Shown: piece after piece, positions 31,288-39,232 of the stretch
How the letters are laid out: the number at the start of each line of letters is the position of its first letter
How positions within the stretch are numbered: the stretch's first letter is position 1
NCBI GenBank assembly: GCA_900316285.1
Contig: ONCG01000021.1
Coordinates: 1-59,055 of the forward strand
DNA: 59,055 nucleotides
Source: an uncultured Prevotellaceae bacterium
Lineage (GTDB): Bacteria > Bacteroidota > Bacteroidia > Bacteroidales > Bacteroidaceae
Direction: 5' to 3'
Translations under genes and position numbers: made by a program
The notes under the pieces: generated by a model
Seen by the model: the letters and a program-made list of their open reading frames with translations, nothing else
Told to the model about the DNA's origin: nothing
Databases searched by the model: none

Positions 31288-31757
31288 CGCAACATGTGCT
31301 TGTTGTAGAAGCGGCGGTCGCCAGTGACCTCGCGACCAATGAAGTCGGGCTTTGTGAACGGTTCGTCGGCACTACCTAGCTCCACCTCCGCCATGACAAG
31401 GCCATCGTTGTCGCCGTGGAACTCGTCTACCTCGAAGGTGTGGCGGCCATCAGGACTCTTCACCAGATAGCGGTGCTTGTCGATGAGTCCACCCCGGCAG
31501 AGCTGCAGCAGGTGCTCGGCCTCGTCGATGGTGATTTCCTTTTCAAACTCATAGCGTGAAAGGCCACCGTCCTGCGACTTTCCCTTGATGGTGAGAAATG
31601 CAGTTCCAACCTCTTGTTCCTCACTCAACCGAATGCGTACCGTTACTCCATCGGCAGGAATGTATCCCTGCCGGATATGCTTACAAGAAAAGGCGGCGCT
31701 TCGATAAGCTCCGCCTTTCCTGACCAGGAACTTGCGTTCAATCTCCAGTCCACTCAT
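31245..31757 (-). CDS. CYTH-domain protein (triphosphate tunnel metalloenzyme family)
   Basis: This 170-residue protein begins with the diagnostic motif LEIERKFLV (ExExK) at residues 4-12. It continues with the tunnel strands (VTVRIRLSEEQEVGTAFLTIKGK, EFEKEITIDEAEHLLQLC, KHRYLVKSPDGRHTFEVDEFHGDNDGLVMAEVELGS; only short pieces: TIKGKSQDG, FEVDEFHG, MAEVELG). These carry the alternating acidic and basic residues that bind triphosphate and metal. Members include inorganic triphosphatases and class IV adenylate cyclases; the length fits a small bacterial triphosphatase. ATG 31757 was chosen because it precedes ExExK by three residues and follows the upstream small ORF by 2 bp. It overlaps VanZ head-on. 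Confidence 0.87.
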   Translation of the reverse strand: MSGLEIERKFLVRKGGAYRSAAFSCKHIRQGYIPADGVTVRIRLSEEQEVGTAFLTIKGKSQDGGLSRYEFEKEITIDEAEHLLQLCRGGLIDKHRYLVKSPDGRHTFEVDEFHGDNDGLVMAEVELGSADEPFTKPDFIGREVTGDRRFYNKHMLRYPFCMWRDTIEQE

Positions 31758-31759
31758 GT

Positions 31760-31900
31760 TTACATTCCAAAGATTGTCCAAATGGCATAGAGTACACCTA
31801 ACGCAATCAGGACACCGATGATCCACATGACGACCTTCTTGCCTGATTCTTCCTGCTTCTTCGCATAAGCCTGACGCTTTGCATTGTTCTTTTTGCTCAT
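31760..31900 (-). CDS. 46-residue single-pass membrane protein
   Basis: The minus strand encodes MSKKNNAKRQAYAKKQEESG, then KKVVMWIIGVLIALGVLYAI and WTIFGM with a TAA stop. A highly basic N-terminus (seven Lys/Arg in the first 16 residues) and one C-terminal membrane helix (about 24-44) are evident. The stop is 2 bp before the CYTH start, which implies coupling. Small basic tail-anchored proteins of this kind are common next to CYTH genes in Bacteroidales as far as I recall. Its function is unknown. Confidence 0.72.
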   Translation of the reverse strand: MSKKNNAKRQAYAKKQEESGKKVVMWIIGVLIALGVLYAIWTIFGM

Positions 31901-31906
31901 AGTTGT

Positions 31907-32077
31907 AACCTCCCCCGACCCCTCCGAAGGAGGGGAGGGCCTGCCGGTTTGTGGGGAGTGGCAGGCGGTTGGTTGTTATTTATGTTTCTTGTTTCAAGTT
32001 TCTAAGTCTCTATTGGTTCAAGGGTTCCATTTGAGGTCGCGTCTCCCTCTCCTTTGGAGAGGGCTGGGGTGAGGTTT
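31907..32077. repeat. Paired inverted CCTCCCCC/GGGGTGAGG element
   Basis: The left arm 31907-31939 (AACCTCCCCCGACCCCTCCG...) repeats the pta-ackA arm with one change. The right arm 32043-32077 is a looser inverted copy (CTCCCTCTCC...GGGGTGAGGTTT). Together they fill the gap between prfB and the small membrane protein gene, with the arms abutting both genes. Confidence 0.7.
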
Positions 32078-32078
32078 C

Positions 32079-33197
32079 CTATTCGTCGGTGACGGGGAAT
32101 TCCATCAGGTAGGCCTTGATGAACCCATCGATCTTGCCATTCATCACACTATCAACGTCGCGTGTCTCATAGTTGGTGCGATGGTCTTTCACTCGCTTGT
32201 CGTCGAAGACGTAAGAGCGTATCTGCGAACCCCATTCAATCTTTTTCTTTCCTGCCTCGATTTTGGCTTGTGCCTCGAGTCGCTTCTTCATGGCGCGATC
32301 GTAGAGTTGCGAGCGCAACAGCGTGAGGGCACGCTCCTTGTTCTTCGGCTGGTCGCGCGTCTCGGTATTCTCAATGAGGATTTCCTCTTCCTCGCCTGTG
32401 TCGGGATCGGTATACCAATAGCGCAGACGCACACCCGACTCCACCTTATTAACGTTCTGACCACCGGCACCCGAGGAACGGAACGTATCCCACGAGAGCT
32501 TGGCAGGGTCTACGTAGACCTCGATGGTATCGTCGACAAGTGGCGTGACGAAGACCGAGGCGAAAGAGGTCATGCGCTTGCCTTGGGCATTGAACGGCGA
32601 CACACGTACCAGACGATGCACGCCATTCTCTGACTTCAGGAAGCCATAGGCCATCTCGCCACCTTCAATCTCCATGGTAACACTCTTAATACCAGCCTCA
32701 TCGCCTTCCTGCAGGTTGGAGATGGTGACCTTATGGCCATGAGCCTCCGCCCAACGCATATACATTCGCATGAGCATCTGTGCCCAGTCCTGGCTCTCGG
32801 TACCGCCGGCACCGGAGTTGATCTTCAGCACACAGTCCATGGGGTCTTCCTTCTGGCGCAGCATGTTCTTCAGCTCGAGGTCTTCGATGAGCTTCAAGGC
32901 ATGCTGGTAGTCGGCATCGACCTCCTCTTCCGTGACCATTTCGTCGTGATAGAAATCGAAGGCCAGCTGCAGCTCGTCGGCAGCTGTGCGCACAGCCTTA
33001 TAGTCATTCAGCCATTTCTCGATGCCCTTCACCTTCTTCATCTGCTCTTGTGCCCGCTTCACATCGTCCCAGAAGTCGGGAGCCTGCGTGCGCAGCTGCT
33101 CCTCCTCGAACTCTATCTGCTTCTGCGGGATATTCAAGTAGTGGTGCAGTTTCTCGGTACGGTCGAGAATATCTTTCAGCTGTTCTTGAGTAATCAT
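32079..33197 (-). CDS. prfB: Peptide chain release factor 2
   Basis: RF2 recognises UGA and UAA and triggers peptide release. The 372-residue product has the GGQ motif (GSGAGGQNVNKVESGVRLRY region; the methylated Gln in AGGQNVNKVESG) and the RF2 codon-reading tripeptide SPF (VSPFNAQGKRMTSF). The frame is open from the start without the internal UGA and +1 frameshift that autoregulate RF2 in many bacteria; at the equivalent point the codons are TAC TTG AAT. The gene follows the acyl-CoA ligase gene by 3 bp and is therefore probably transcribed with it. Confidence 0.96.
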   Translation of the reverse strand: MITQEQLKDILDRTEKLHHYLNIPQKQIEFEEEQLRTQAPDFWDDVKRAQEQMKKVKGIEKWLNDYKAVRTAADELQLAFDFYHDEMVTEEEVDADYQHALKLIEDLELKNMLRQKEDPMDCVLKINSGAGGTESQDWAQMLMRMYMRWAEAHGHKVTISNLQEGDEAGIKSVTMEIEGGEMAYGFLKSENGVHRLVRVSPFNAQGKRMTSFASVFVTPLVDDTIEVYVDPAKLSWDTFRSSGAGGQNVNKVESGVRLRYWYTDPDTGEEEEILIENTETRDQPKNKERALTLLRSQLYDRAMKKRLEAQAKIEAGKKKIEWGSQIRSYVFDDKRVKDHRTNYETRDVDSVMNGKIDGFIKAYLMEFPVTDE

Positions 33198-33200
33198 TTC

Positions 33201-35015
33201 CTAAGCGTTTTCCTCGTACATCTTATCAATGAGTTCCTTGTAGTTCTTGTAGATGACGGGGCGTTTCATCTTGAGCGTGTTCGTGAGTTCGCCGCTCTCC
33301 ATGGAGAAGTGATGCGGGATGAGGGTGGCACGCTTAATCTTCTCGTAGCCGGCAAGACGCTGCTGCAGGGTGTCAATGCGCTCCATGATCATGTCGTGAA
33401 CCTGCTGATTCTGACACAGCTCCTCACGACTCTCGAAGACAAGACCGCGGTCGCGAGCCCATTCCTCAACGAGACGGAACTCAGGCACGACGAGTGCGGA
33501 GACGAACTTGCGCTGGTCGGCGATGACGGCCACCTGGTCGATGTATTTGTCGACAAGCAGCATGGCCTCCACCATCTGCGGAGCAATATACTTACCGTTA
33601 GAGGTCTTATAGAGATCCTTGATGCGCTCGGTGAGGAAGAGCTCGCCGTCGCGCAGATAGCCAGCATCACCCGTGTGGAAGAAGCCGTCGGCATCGAAAG
33701 CCGTTGCGTTGACGTCGTCGCGCTTGTAGTAGCCACGCGTGATGGTCGGACCCTTCAGCAGGATTTCGCCCTCGTCGCTGATCTTCACCTCAATGCTGCT
33801 GATGGGACGACCCACAGAGCCGATAGTGTAAGGTTTGTCCATATGGTCGCAAGACACGGTGGCAAGGCTCTCGGTGAGTCCGTAGCCCACCATCATCCAG
33901 ATGCCGATGGAGTGGATGAACTCCTCGACCTCGGGCGACACATAGGCGCCGGCGGTGGGGAAGAAGTGGGCATTCTCAAGACCGAGCTGCTTGCGCACGA
34001 GGCTCAGCACGGTGCTGTTCAACGCCTTATATTCCAATGCAAGGGCGAGTGGCGGGCGCTTGCCACGACTGAGATACTCTATGTTGTGCTTCTTACCAAC
34101 GGCAAGGGCATGGCGGAAGAGTTTCCGACTGGCACCCGATGCATTATCAATCTTCTCCTTCACACCCATGAAGACCTTCTCCCAGAAGCGTGGCACGCTG
34201 GACATACAAGTAGGATGCGTCTCGCGCATGGACTGCTGGATTTCTTTCGGGTAGGTGTTCAAGATGAGCTGTGCGCCCTCGGTCAGACAGAGGTAAGCCC
34301 AGCCGCGCTCGAAGATATGAGCCAACGGCAGGAAGCACATCACACGGTCTTTCTCGCCGACAGGCACACATTCGTCGTTCGCCGTCATGGCGGCATAGTA
34401 CTGACCGTATGTAAGGATGACACCCTTCGAGTCGCCTGTCGTACCACTGGTGTAGATGATGTTGCAGACATCGTCCATCGATGCTTCGCTCCACAGCTGC
34501 TCCACCTGCGACTGGCGCGGAAGATTCTCTCCCAGAGCGATGAAGTCCTCGAAGTAGAGGGCATTGGGATCATGACTGCTGATGCGCACGGAACGGTCGA
34601 AAATGATGATGCGCTCAAGCGACGGACACAATGGGAACACACGGTGTGCCTTGTCGTACTGCTCTTGCTCGCCAACAAACAGGAAGCGCACGTTGGCATC
34701 GTTCATCACATATTGGATCTGCTGTTCGCTCGAGGTGGCATAGATGGGTATCGACACCACACGAATGCCATAGGCACCGAAATCGGTGTACATGTACTGG
34801 ATGCAGTTCTGTGCAAACACGGCAATGTTCTCCTGTGGCTGAATGCCGAGATTGAGCATTGCATTCGACACTTGCTTCACGCGAAGCGAGAACTGTTTCC
34901 ACGAAACAACCTTCCATTCAAGCGAACCGAACATGCGGAAATTCAGCACCGGTTTCGACCCGTACTTCTTGGCTTGCTCATGAATGAGCACTGACAGGTG
35001 GCAATTGTTTTGCAT
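33201..35015 (-). CDS. Long-chain acyl-CoA ligase (AMP-binding)
   Basis: This 604-residue ANL-superfamily enzyme activates fatty acids to acyl-CoA via acyl-AMP. Motifs in order: P-loop YTSGTTGDSKGV, the GYGLTESLA (A5) motif, HTGDAGYLRDGELFLTERIKD (A7-A8 hinge; shown as TGDAGYLRDGELF and RIKDLYKTSNGKY) and a C-terminal domain with the conserved Lys near LKMKRPVIYKNY. The long form without an N-terminal membrane helix resembles the FadD15/ACSL type used by Bacteroidetes. It has a consensus promoter and leads an operon with prfB. Substrate chain length is not readable from sequence. Confidence 0.9.
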   Translation of the reverse strand: MQNNCHLSVLIHEQAKKYGSKPVLNFRMFGSLEWKVVSWKQFSLRVKQVSNAMLNLGIQPQENIAVFAQNCIQYMYTDFGAYGIRVVSIPIYATSSEQQIQYVMNDANVRFLFVGEQEQYDKAHRVFPLCPSLERIIIFDRSVRISSHDPNALYFEDFIALGENLPRQSQVEQLWSEASMDDVCNIIYTSGTTGDSKGVILTYGQYYAAMTANDECVPVGEKDRVMCFLPLAHIFERGWAYLCLTEGAQLILNTYPKEIQQSMRETHPTCMSSVPRFWEKVFMGVKEKIDNASGASRKLFRHALAVGKKHNIEYLSRGKRPPLALALEYKALNSTVLSLVRKQLGLENAHFFPTAGAYVSPEVEEFIHSIGIWMMVGYGLTESLATVSCDHMDKPYTIGSVGRPISSIEVKISDEGEILLKGPTITRGYYKRDDVNATAFDADGFFHTGDAGYLRDGELFLTERIKDLYKTSNGKYIAPQMVEAMLLVDKYIDQVAVIADQRKFVSALVVPEFRLVEEWARDRGLVFESREELCQNQQVHDMIMERIDTLQQRLAGYEKIKRATLIPHHFSMESGELTNTLKMKRPVIYKNYKELIDKMYEENA

Positions 35016-35048
35016 AAGAATATCCTCCTCTTGATACTATTTTAACTG

Positions 35049-35079
35049 CAAAGATACTGTAAAATATGCAAAATGCAAA
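35049..35079 (-). promoter_or_regulatory. Promoter of the acyl-CoA ligase-prfB operon
   Basis: On the minus strand TTTG (35076-35079), 19 bp, TATCTTTG (35049-35056). It is a full consensus match and lies back to back with the plus-strand box at 35100-35107. Confidence 0.8.
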
Positions 35080-35099
35080 ATTATTTCAGATTTATTTCG

Positions 35100-35107
35100 T
35101 ATCTTTG
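35100..35107 (+). promoter_or_regulatory. -7 box of the M20 deacylase gene
   Basis: TATCTTTG, 9 bp before ATG 35117, so the transcript leader would be very short. No TTTG at the usual spacing. It shares the 100-bp divergent region with the acyl-CoA ligase promoter. Confidence 0.6.
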
Positions 35108-35116
35108 CCCCTAACT

Positions 35117-36184
35117 ATGACACAAAACGACTATACGAGCGATGCTGTGAGGCTCTTAGAGGAGCTTATCAGCACTCCCAGCGTGAGCAGAGACGAGACG
35201 CGCGCTGCCGACCTTCTGGCACAACGCATGGGGGAATACGGCCTCAGCTACGAGCGTAAAGGCAACAACATCTGGAGCATCGGACTGGGGTTTGACGAAA
35301 GGCGCGAAACGGTCCTGCTGAATGCCCATATAGACACCGTTCGTCCCACTGTTTCGTGGGAACGCGACCCATATACGGCCACTCACGAGGGTGACCGCCT
35401 GTATGGGTTGGGAAGCAACGACTGCGGTGGCGGACTGGTAAGTCTGCTACAGGTGTTGCGCATCTATAACGAACAAGCCAAGCAGTCGGCTGCAGCGCAA
35501 AAGTACAACCTGGTGTATCTGGCATCGGCGGAAGAGGAGGTGTCGGGGCAGAATGGCATCTGCCAGGCGTTGCCCCTGCTACCAAGAATCGATGTCGCCA
35601 TTGTGGGTGAGCCAACGGGAATGCAACCTGCTGTGGCAGAAAAAGGACTGATGGTGGTCGACCTCACGGCGCATGGCCGCTCGGGACACGCTGCCCGCAA
35701 CGAGGGGGTGAATGCCATCTACGCATTGCTCGACGACCTGCAGTGGCTTCGCCATTATCGCTTCGAGCGTGTCAGTGAACTGTTAGGACCTACACTTATG
35801 CAGGTGACCATGATTGAAGCCGGCACACAACACAATGTTGTACCCGACGTGTGTAAGGCGGTGGTGGACATCCGCACCAACGAACTCTACACGAATGAGG
35901 AAGTGCTGCAGTTCCTCAAGGAGAATCTGCATTGCGAGGTGAAGGCACGTTCCACACGACTGTCGTCATCGTCGATAGCGAAGGAGCATCCGCTCATTAG
36001 GAAACTCGTTGCGATGGGGAAAACGCCTTTCGGCTCCCCCACCCTTTCCGATCAGGCCCTGATGCCGTTCCCGTCATTGAAGATGGGACCCGGCGATTCG
36101 TCGCGCAGCCATACGGCAGACGAATATATCTGCATCAGCGAGATCAATGATGCTATTAACACCTACTGCCAGTTGCTGCTTTGA
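35117..36184 (+). CDS. argE: M20-family metallo-hydrolase, probably N-acylornithine deacetylase
   Basis: The 355-residue zinc hydrolase removes an acyl group from an amino acid; in Bacteroidales the usual assignment is the ArgE step of arginine synthesis. Metal and catalytic motifs: LNAHIDTVRP (His and Asp), LYGLGSNDCGGGL (bridging Asp), LASAEEEVSGQNG (catalytic base and metal Glu), IVGEPTGM and the C-terminal GPGDSSRSHTADEYI (His ligand). A dimerisation domain occurs in the middle (GRSGHAARNEGVNAIYALLDD; shown: GRSGHAARNEGVNA). ATG 35117 follows the -7 box at 35100. The exact acyl group (acetyl or succinyl) and even amino acid are inferred; DapE-like use is possible. No other arg genes are near. 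Confidence 0.8.
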   Translation: MTQNDYTSDAVRLLEELISTPSVSRDETRAADLLAQRMGEYGLSYERKGNNIWSIGLGFDERRETVLLNAHIDTVRPTVSWERDPYTATHEGDRLYGLGSNDCGGGLVSLLQVLRIYNEQAKQSAAAQKYNLVYLASAEEEVSGQNGICQALPLLPRIDVAIVGEPTGMQPAVAEKGLMVVDLTAHGRSGHAARNEGVNAIYALLDDLQWLRHYRFERVSELLGPTLMQVTMIEAGTQHNVVPDVCKAVVDIRTNELYTNEEVLQFLKENLHCEVKARSTRLSSSSIAKEHPLIRKLVAMGKTPFGSPTLSDQALMPFPSLKMGPGDSSRSHTADEYICISEINDAINTYCQLLL

Positions 36185-36193
36185 ACCCCAATG

Positions 36194-36270
36194 ATGTAGG
36201 GACGCGGCGTGCCGCGTTACTGGAATCTGCTTTTCTCCCACCAGTAACGCGGCACGCCGCGTCCCTACAT
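36194..36270. repeat. 30-bp perfect inverted repeat element, class B, copy 2
   Basis: Arms 36194-36223 and 36241-36270 (ATGTAGGGACGCGGCGTGCC...) are exact complements around a 17-base loop. The inner part CGCGGCGTGCCGCG is itself a palindrome. Copy 1 is at 26252-26326, 10 kb away. It sits between two genes just before a separate terminator. Confidence 0.9.
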
Positions 36271-36299
36271 ATTTTGGGTTGAAACAACATACAACAAAT

Positions 36300-36341
36300 A
36301 GCAGGGGCATTCCAACACGAATTGGAGTGCCCCTGCTTATT
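36300..36341. terminator. Bidirectional intrinsic terminator between argE and ftsZ
   Basis: GCAGGGGCATTCCAA pairs with TTGGAGTGCCCCTGC (one G-T pair) around a 6-base loop. TTATTTTTG follows on the plus strand. It separates the convergent deacylase and dcw transcripts. Confidence 0.85.
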
Positions 36342-36364
36342 TTTGCTGAATCATTATCGAGCTA

Positions 36365-37699
36365 CTACGCGAAACTGATGAGTCCCTGCACGGGTTCTGC
36401 ATCTTCGCGCTTCTCAGCTGGCTGATTGCCGGCTGCCTGATTGCGGATCTCCTCAAGCATCTGGCGCGTACGCTTATAGGTTGGCGTGTTCTCCACAGCC
36501 AAGATGATATCCTCGTTGTCGAGATCCTCCGGACGGAACAGGAAGATATGCGGACGACGCTTGTACTGCGTGTTGTTGCCATCCTTGCCATAGTAACGGC
36601 CGCGACGCTCCTCACGTTCAGCACGCTTCTCCTCTTCCATCGCGATGCGGTTGGCTTCCTCCTCGGTGTGCTTCTTCAAATGACCGCCCATGCCGTCGAC
36701 ATCCTCGATGCCGAAGCCAGTGGCGAGCACCGTGACTTTCACCTTATCACCCAATTCGGGATCGAGGGCCAAGCCCCACTTCAGTTCAAAGTCCTCACCG
36801 AACTTCAACATGAAGTCGTTGACATCGTTCATCTCGTCCATGGTGAGTCCGGGATTCTCCTTGCGCTCGCTGGCGAAGGTGATGGAGAGAAGGATCTTCT
36901 TCGAGTTGAAGACATCGTTGTCGTTGAGCAGAGGTGAGTTGAGGGCATCGTCGATGGCCTTCTTCACACGTCCTTCGCCCTCGCCATAGCCAGTCGACAT
37001 GATGGCGACGCCACCGTCCTTGAGTACGGTCTTCACATCGTTGAAGTCGAGGTTGATGAGTCCGTGAACGGTGATAATCTCTGCAATCGACTTAGCAGCG
37101 ACAGAAAGTGTGTCGTCGGCCTTGCCAAAGGCATCGAGAACGGTCAGGTCGGGATAGATCTGGCGCAGGCGCTCGTTGTTGATGACAAGGAGTGCATCGA
37201 CGTGCTTCGACATCTCTTCAACGCCATCGAGGGCCTGGTCGATTTTCTTTGGACCTTCGAAACGGAAGGGAATGGTGACGATACCCACGGTGAGGATGCC
37301 AAGCTCCTTCGACACTTCGGCAATGACAGGTGCAGCACCCGTTCCGGTGCCACCACCCATACCAGCGGTGATGAACGCCATGCGCGTTCCGTCGCTAAGC
37401 ATGTTGCGAATGTCGTCGATGCTTTCCTGCGCTGCCATGCGTGCCTTCTCGGGTTTGTTGCCTGCACCGAGTCCCTCCTTGCCCAACTGCAGATGCACGG
37501 GCACGGGCGAGTCGTTGAGTGCTTGGTTATCGGTGTTGCAAAGCACGAAGGTGACATCGTGGATGCCTTCGCGATACATGTGGTTCACGGCATTGCCACC
37601 GCCGCCACCCACGCCGATAACTTTAATAATGCTATTTTCTTTTTCGGGCTCACCGAAATCGAGTATACTGGGTCGATTGTTGTCTATAATGTCTAACAT
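36365..37699 (-). CDS. ftsZ: Cell division protein FtsZ
   Basis: Tubulin-like GTPase that forms the division ring. The 444-residue product has the GTP-binding N-terminus (VIGVGGGGGNAVNHMY), the tubulin signature GMGGGTGTGAAPVIAEV, the T7 catalytic loop NLDFNDVKTVL and a C-terminal extension of about 120 residues. That extension has a basic/acidic stretch (EEKRAEREERRGRYYGKDG) before the terminal tail PVQGLISFA. Bacteroidetes FtsZ usually has such a long tail. It is the last gene of the dcw cluster, 54 bp after ftsA. Confidence 0.97.
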   Translation of the reverse strand: MLDIIDNNRPSILDFGEPEKENSIIKVIGVGGGGGNAVNHMYREGIHDVTFVLCNTDNQALNDSPVPVHLQLGKEGLGAGNKPEKARMAAQESIDDIRNMLSDGTRMAFITAGMGGGTGTGAAPVIAEVSKELGILTVGIVTIPFRFEGPKKIDQALDGVEEMSKHVDALLVINNERLRQIYPDLTVLDAFGKADDTLSVAAKSIAEIITVHGLINLDFNDVKTVLKDGGVAIMSTGYGEGEGRVKKAIDDALNSPLLNDNDVFNSKKILLSITFASERKENPGLTMDEMNDVNDFMLKFGEDFELKWGLALDPELGDKVKVTVLATGFGIEDVDGMGGHLKKHTEEEANRIAMEEEKRAEREERRGRYYGKDGNNTQYKRRPHIFLFRPEDLDNEDIILAVENTPTYKRTRQMLEEIRNQAAGNQPAEKREDAEPVQGLISFA

Positions 37700-37753
37700 A
37701 TGATTCTGGGCTTTGATAAATAATTAACAATCAATTTATTAAGTTATAAAGAA

Positions 37754-39211
37754 TTACTCTTCATCCTTTATCATGTCTTCACCAAACTTCTTCACACCAC
37801 GGAATAATTTGTTCCAGAAACTATTCTCACGCTTCTCACGGCGCAGGCGCTCAGCTTCCTCTTCCTCCTGGCGGCGTTGCTCTGCCTCTTCGGCATCACG
37901 CTTCCGGCGAGCTTCCTCCTCGGCTTTCTTCTTCTCTTCCTCAGTCTGCACGATGCCCTTACCGGAAATCTCGGTGATAGGACGCGGAGCGCCCTTGTGC
38001 AACGGGTCGGCAACAGCTCCAGGCTGGTCGGCGGGCGTGCCACCAAACAGATCGCCAGTGATCTCGTCACCAGCACAGTTCATGTCGCCTTTCTCCAGCA
38101 GGCCAAGCACGGTGTTCATCATGCCATTATGAGCAGTGATTTCCATCTGACTGGCATGCACAGTGGTCGTGATGAAACGGGCCACACGGATTTTGTCGAT
38201 GTGCGTATGGTTGCGGAAGGCACTCTCGATGTTGCGCATGTTGCTGCCACCACCGGTGATGACGATGCCACCCAACAGCTTGTCGATGTACTCGTTGGGC
38301 ACCTGGAACCAAACGTTCTCGATAATTTCCTGCAGTCGGCCCTCAACGATATTAATGAAGTCACGGCTCATGATGGAGCGATCCTGATCGATAGAGAGCG
38401 ACAGCGAGTTGTCGATATCGCTATTATCGGTGTAGGCACTGCCATACTTCAGCTTCATACGCTCGGCATCGGTCTCCTCCATCTGCAGGGTGGCAATGTC
38501 CTTCGTGATGTTGTTGCTTCCCAGGGGGATGACAGCCAGATGGCGAAGGATGTTTTTGTAGTAGACGCTCAACGTCGTAGTGTCAGCACCGAGGTCGACG
38601 AGCACGCAGCCAGCACGTTTCTCAGTTTCGGTCAACACGCTATCGGCCATTGCCAGCGGTGCCAGATACATCTCTGCAATGGCGATGCCAGCTTGATCGA
38701 AACACTTGTTGAGGTTGCGATAGAACGACTTCCGCCAGAGGATGTTTAGGAAATTGCCTTCAAGACGTGAACACTGAATGCCCACGGGGTCAAGCTGGTA
38801 CTGCTGGTCGACCTTGTATTCCTGTGTGGCAGCATCAAGGATTTCCTGCTCGGGATAAGACATGTTGCGATTGTTGTCCATGAGTTCGTTCACCATCTCA
38901 TGGGTGACAACAGTTTCTGTCTCCATTTCCTTGACGATGACATTCTTCATGCTACGGATGCTCTGACCACCCACGCCCACATAGACTTGAGAGATCTTGG
39001 ACTTCAGCGTCGTCTCCAACTTCTTGATGATGTTGGTCAGACACATAACGGTCTTGTCAATGTTGTAGACCACACCCTTGCGAATGCAAGACGTGGAGTC
39101 TTCCTGAACGACAGCGAGGATTGAAATGCTGCCGTCGAGATTCTTTTTTCCTGCGATACCGGTTATCTTCGAAGAACCGAGTTCTATCGCTACGATAAAC
39201 TCCTTTGGCAT
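37754..39211 (-). CDS. ftsA: Cell division protein FtsA
   Basis: Actin-like ATPase that ties FtsZ to the membrane, 485 residues. ASKHA motifs are VAIELGSSKITGIAG at the N-terminus, VLVDLGADTTTLSVY (phosphate 2) and GGIVITGGGSNMRN (adenosine). The C-terminus is extended by an acidic/basic coiled segment (EEEKKKAEEEARRKRDAEEA) and ends with WNKLFRGVKKFGEDMIKDEE-like amphipathic residues (KLFRGVKKFGEDM), the membrane-targeting helix. It lies 21 bp after ftsQ in the dcw operon. Confidence 0.96.
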   Translation of the reverse strand: MPKEFIVAIELGSSKITGIAGKKNLDGSISILAVVQEDSTSCIRKGVVYNIDKTVMCLTNIIKKLETTLKSKISQVYVGVGGQSIRSMKNVIVKEMETETVVTHEMVNELMDNNRNMSYPEQEILDAATQEYKVDQQYQLDPVGIQCSRLEGNFLNILWRKSFYRNLNKCFDQAGIAIAEMYLAPLAMADSVLTETEKRAGCVLVDLGADTTTLSVYYKNILRHLAVIPLGSNNITKDIATLQMEETDAERMKLKYGSAYTDNSDIDNSLSLSIDQDRSIMSRDFINIVEGRLQEIIENVWFQVPNEYIDKLLGGIVITGGGSNMRNIESAFRNHTHIDKIRVARFITTTVHASQMEITAHNGMMNTVLGLLEKGDMNCAGDEITGDLFGGTPADQPGAVADPLHKGAPRPITEISGKGIVQTEEEKKKAEEEARRKRDAEEAEQRRQEEEEAERLRREKRENSFWNKLFRGVKKFGEDMIKDEE

Positions 39212-39232
39212 AACTATATGATTTTTATTGTT

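Noticed and set aside
32733-34994. 753-codon plus-strand frame opposite prfB and the acyl-CoA ligase
   Set aside because: Antisense shadow spanning two real genes, without motifs or start signals.
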